A stretch of DNA of 9,408 nt from positions 1 to 9,408 of the forward strand of contig JAAZIE010000421.1 in the NCBI GenBank assembly GCA_012510305.1, given 5' to 3'. Origin of the DNA: Bacillota bacterium. Lineage in GTDB: Bacteria > Bacillota > Dethiobacteria > DTU022. A program made the position numbers and the translations under genes. This document shows, in pieces, positions 7,090 to 9,408 of the stretch (positions are counted from its first letter, which is position 1; every line of letters starts with the position of its first letter). Below the pieces are notes generated by a model. The model saw nothing but the letters and a program-made list of their open reading frames with translations, did not search any database and had not been told where the DNA came from.

Positions 7090-8271
7090 TTATTTCTTGT
7101 TTTGCAGAACCGCGATTCCGGGAAGCACGGCCCCCTCCCACAGTTTCAACGTTGCCCCGCCTCCGGTAGAGATAAAATCGATTTTACCGGCCAGCCCAAA
7201 TCCCTCCAGGGCGGCTACAATATCGCCGCCGCCGACGATGGAGAAGGCTTTGCTTTCGGCAACGGCCCGGGCCACGGTCTCAGTGCCTTGGTGAAAGGGG
7301 GCGGTTTCAAATACGCCCAGCGGCCCGTTCCAGAGAATGGTCCCTGCTTCCGCAGCCACCTCGCTGAAAAAAACGGCCGTCTCAGGTCCGATATCAACCG
7401 CCTGCCAGCCTTTGGCAACCTCTCCCACCGGGACAACTTTAAAGGCACTGTGCGGTTTCAGCTCCCGGGTTACCGTTAAATCCACCGGCAGCTGCAGGCA
7501 GCAGGCGCTTCTTTCAGCAGCTTCAAGAATATTTTTGGCATCCTCCAGAGAATCTTGTTCAAAATAAGAGTTTCCCAGGGGGTACCTCAGGGCGGCGAGG
7601 AAGGTATTGGCCATGCCCCCTCCGATAAGAAGGGTATCGGCGAGGTCCAGGAACCGGTGGAGCACTTTTAGCTTATCCGAAACCTTGGCTCCCCCAAGGA
7701 TGGCCGCCAGGGGGCGGGCGGGTTGCTCCAGGCAGCGGGATAAAACCTCCAGCTCCCTGGCCATGAGCAGCCCCGCCGCTGCGGGGATATATTCAGCAAC
7801 CCCGGCGGTGGAAGCGTGGGCACGGTGAGCGGTGCCAAAAGCATCGTTGACAAAAAGATCCGCCAATCGGGCCAATTGCCGCGCAAATTCCGGATCGTTT
7901 GCCTCTTCGCCTTTTTCAAAGCGGACATTTTCAAGCAAGAGCGCTTCCCCGCCGGCAAGGTCCTTGATCGCCTCCGCCACCTGCGGGCCGATCACCCGGT
8001 CCAGCTTGGCTACAGGACGTCCCAGCAGTTCAGAAAGGCGAGCGGCTACCGGATCAAGGCGCAGCTCCGGCCTGACCTCACCGCAGGGCCGTCCCAGGTG
8101 GGATACCAAAATGAGGCGGGCCCCTCTTTTCAGCAAATCGGTTATCGTCGGCAGCGCCGCCCGGATGCGGGTATCATCGACCACCTGCCTCCCGGAAAGG
8201 GGCACATTAAAATCTACCCGCAAGAGCACTTTTTTACCCTTAACTTCCAAATCGGAAACGCTCAGCTTCAT
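7090..8271 (-). CDS. pgk: Phosphoglycerate kinase
   Basis: PGK transfers phosphate between 1,3-bisphosphoglycerate and ADP, the first ATP-yielding step of lower glycolysis. The 393-residue product has normal family length. Motifs seen are the 3PG-binding RVDFNVP (18-24), SHLGRP (57-62), ENVRFEKGEE (114-123), NDAFGTAHRAH (142-152), hinge-region GGAKVSDK (193-200), GGGMANTF (217-224), nucleotide-site WNGPLGVFE (314-322) and the C-terminal ISTGGGATL. Two positions depart from the common form: C63 where SHLGRPKG usually has lysine, and GGGDIVAA (347-354) where GGGDS or GGGDT is usual. The frame stays open upstream to a TTG at 8424, but that would add 51 unrelated residues. The ATG at 8269-8271 gives the standard MKLSVSDLEVKGKKVLLR start with GGTGAG at 8278-8283. 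It heads the glycolytic unit, with no gapA upstream. Confidence 0.97.
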   Translation of the reverse strand: MKLSVSDLEVKGKKVLLRVDFNVPLSGRQVVDDTRIRAALPTITDLLKRGARLILVSHLGRPCGEVRPELRLDPVAARLSELLGRPVAKLDRVIGPQVAEAIKDLAGGEALLLENVRFEKGEEANDPEFARQLARLADLFVNDAFGTAHRAHASTAGVAEYIPAAAGLLMARELEVLSRCLEQPARPLAAILGGAKVSDKLKVLHRFLDLADTLLIGGGMANTFLAALRYPLGNSYFEQDSLEDAKNILEAAERSACCLQLPVDLTVTRELKPHSAFKVVPVGEVAKGWQAVDIGPETAVFFSEVAAEAGTILWNGPLGVFETAPFHQGTETVARAVAESKAFSIVGGGDIVAALEGFGLAGKIDFISTGGGATLKLWEGAVLPGIAVLQNKK

Positions 8272-8314
8272 CCACCGCTCACCATCCCTGGGCTTAATTA
8301 CATCCACAAACATT

Positions 8315-8323
8315 ATTCTACCA
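8315..8323 (-). promoter_or_regulatory. Candidate proximal extended -10 promoter (P2) for pgk
   Basis: The minus strand reads TGG followed by TAGAAT (8315-8320), an extended -10 element in an AT-rich patch. There is no convincing -35 hexamer at 17 nt, but extended -10 promoters can work without one. The start would fall near 8308, giving a leader of about 37 nt ahead of the pgk ATG at 8271. Confidence 0.45.
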
Positions 8324-8394
8324 CAAAATATATCTTTAATCGCAGGCAGATGCCCTTTACTGCACTTCCAGGCAGCAGTTGGCAGCTGATCGTC

Positions 8395-8424
8395 ATTATA
8401 TGGAGGATGGCGGCGAAAAATCAA
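8395..8424 (-). promoter_or_regulatory. Candidate distal sigma-A promoter (P1) for the pgk-tpiA-gpmI-eno operon
   Basis: TTGATT (8419-8424, 4 of 6 to -35) is followed by an 18-nt spacer and a perfect TATAAT (8395-8400) on the minus strand. It lies between the rpoN stop and pgk. Transcription would begin near 8388 with a leader of about 115 nt. Three GGCAG copies (plus strand, 8345-8349, 8371-8375, 8381-8385) lie just downstream and could be part of a regulatory site, though this is speculative. Confidence 0.6.
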
Positions 8425-8478
8425 AGGGGTGAACAGGTTCGGCTGATTTTCCCGGTAAAGTTGGTTATAGCGGATCTT

Positions 8479-9408
8479 TCAATGACGGCGGCGGTGATGG
8501 GAGGCGGGAATGGAAAGCTCTTCCCGGTATTTGGCCACGGTGCGCCGGGAGATGGTGACCCCTTTTTCTCTTAAAGAATCAGCAAGCTGCTGATCGCTAA
8601 AGGGATCTTGGGGGTTCTCCCCCTCGATCAGTTCGCGCAGCAAGCTTTTGACGCTGTGCGACGAAAAGCTCTCCCCTTCTTCACCGGCCAGGCCGCTGGA
8701 AAAAAAATATTTCAGGAGAAAAAGGCCGCGCGGCGTTTGCATATACTTGTTTGCGGTGGCGCGGCTGACCGTGGATTCATGGACCCCGACAGCAGCGGCG
8801 ACATCCTTCAAGGTCAACGGTTTCAGCTCCCTGATCCCATGCTCTAGAAAAGATTGCTGGAGCTCTACAATCTGCTGCGCTACACGGTAGATCGTGATCC
8901 GCCGCTGTTCAATACTGCGCAGCAGCCAGGAAGCTTTATCGAGGTTGTTTTTTATATAGACGGAGAGTTCTTCATCACCGGTTCTGCTTTTAAATAGCTG
9001 CTGATAGTAGGAACTGATCCTCAAACGCGGACTGAGGCTGTCATTTAAAACCACCACGTACCTGTCCTCGACTTTTTCCACATGAATATCGGGGACAACG
9101 TAACGTGTTTCTGAAGCGCCGCCAAAAACAGATCCGGGCTTGGGATTGAGGGTGCGGATAAAGTCAACCGCCTCTTGCACCTCCCCGGTGCCGCAGCCAA
9201 GAGCGGCCGCAATATGGCGGTAGCGTCCGTCGGCGATCGCCGGGAGGAATTGTCTGACAATTTTAAATGCCAGCGGCGGTGAGGAGGCGTTGCCGGAAAG
9301 CTGCAGCAGGAGACATTCCTGCAGATCGCGGGAGCCGATGCCGGTCGGTTCGAGGCTCTGCACGGCTTGAAGAGCTTCCTCTATCTCCTTCAAGGAGACA
9401 CCGATCGC
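8479..9408 (-). CDS. rpoN: RNA polymerase sigma-54 factor (C-terminal part, cut by window edge)
   Basis: The visible 309 residues are the C-terminal two-thirds of sigma-54, which directs RNA polymerase to -24/-12 promoters and needs an AAA+ activator. The start lies beyond 9408; the frame remains open to the edge. Visible positions: a core-binding region with LEPTGIGSRDLQECLLLQL (19-37) and LNPKPG (87-92), the HTH-containing DNA-binding region (about 198-240, KDVAAAVGVHESTVSRATANKYMQ), and the diagnostic RpoN box SRRTVAKYRE at 287-296 (canonical ARRTVAKYRE). It ends with a short basic tail, HHRRRH. Its position directly upstream of the glycolytic genes is a known Clostridia arrangement, usually with cggR and gapA between. 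No terminator is visible after its stop, so some read-through into pgk is possible. No AAA+ activator gene is in the window. Confidence 0.96.
   Translation of the reverse strand, partial: AIGVSLKEIEEALQAVQSLEPTGIGSRDLQECLLLQLSGNASSPPLAFKIVRQFLPAIADGRYRHIAAALGCGTGEVQEAVDFIRTLNPKPGSVFGGASETRYVVPDIHVEKVEDRYVVVLNDSLSPRLRISSYYQQLFKSRTGDEELSVYIKNNLDKASWLLRSIEQRRITIYRVAQQIVELQQSFLEHGIRELKPLTLKDVAAAVGVHESTVSRATANKYMQTPRGLFLLKYFFSSGLAGEEGESFSSHSVKSLLRELIEGENPQDPFSDQQLADSLREKGVTISRRTVAKYREELSIPASHHRRRH

Larger units (their letters stand above)
8272..8478. other. 207-nt intergenic region between rpoN and pgk
   Basis: This is the longest gap in the window and occupies the place where many Firmicutes carry cggR and gapA. 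It holds the two candidate promoters and the pgk ribosome binding site. I see no terminator for rpoN (no hairpin with a T-run), no recognisable CggR-type repeat, no sigma-54 -24/-12 element and no residue-level trace of GapA or CggR in any frame. The frame upstream of pgk is open for 153 nt, but its translation resembles no protein I know. Confidence 0.75.

Noticed and set aside
8272..8478. Possible sigma-54 (-24/-12) promoter or CggR operator in front of pgk
   Set aside because: I scanned for TGGCAC-N5-TTGC-like spacing and for CGGGAC/TGTC direct repeats and found no acceptable match on either strand.
7816..8574. Plus-strand open frame spanning the 5' part of pgk, the intergenic region and the end of rpoN
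   Set aside because: It crosses both real genes and both candidate promoters, and its product has no recognisable motif. It is probably a by-product of base composition.
1..9408. Mobile elements, CRISPR arrays, toxin-antitoxin, defence or biosynthetic systems
   Set aside because: No transposase, integrase, regular repeat-spacer pattern, or clustered unknown genes were seen. All supported genes are housekeeping or common metabolic types on one strand.

Overview
This window looks like an ordinary stretch of chromosome from an anaerobic, fairly GC-rich member of the Firmicutes (Clostridia-like). I base this on gene order (sigma-54, then a lower-glycolysis operon, then secG, then an RNase R gene), on the strong purine-rich Shine-Dalgarno sites, and on protein motifs typical of Gram-positive bacteria. 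The species cannot be named from the sequence alone. Every gene I can support lies on the minus strand, so transcription runs from high to low coordinates. Coding density is high.

In transcription order, the window opens with the 3' two-thirds of rpoN (sigma-54; truncated by the right edge, stop at 8479). A 207-nt gap (8272-8478) follows with two candidate sigma-A promoters. Next comes a tightly packed glycolytic unit: pgk (7090-8271), tpiA (6305-7069), gpmI (4737-6308) and eno (3476-4744). tpiA/gpmI overlap by 4 nt and gpmI/eno by 8 nt, which suggests translational coupling. secG (3173-3397) follows eno after 78 nt that carry a good candidate promoter. A perfect 10-bp hairpin (3119-3145) probably ends this unit.

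A second unit begins at a promoter near 3070-3097: an HD-domain putative phosphohydrolase gene (2474-3025), then rnr (317-2464) only 9 nt later. After a 55-nt gap the 5' part of a nitroreductase-family gene (1-261) runs off the left edge.

Together, pgk, tpiA, gpmI and eno cover triose phosphate interconversion and the steps between 1,3-bisphosphoglycerate and phosphoenolpyruvate, usable in glycolysis or gluconeogenesis. The usual partners cggR and gapA (glyceraldehyde-3-phosphate dehydrogenase) are absent from the place where many Firmicutes carry them, and smpB does not follow rnr. These missing neighbours are the most notable features here. I found no mobile element, CRISPR array, RNA gene or novel defence-like system. 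Three start codons were set later than the longest open frame allows (pgk, tpiA, secG), because those longer frames begin at TTG without a properly spaced ribosome binding site.
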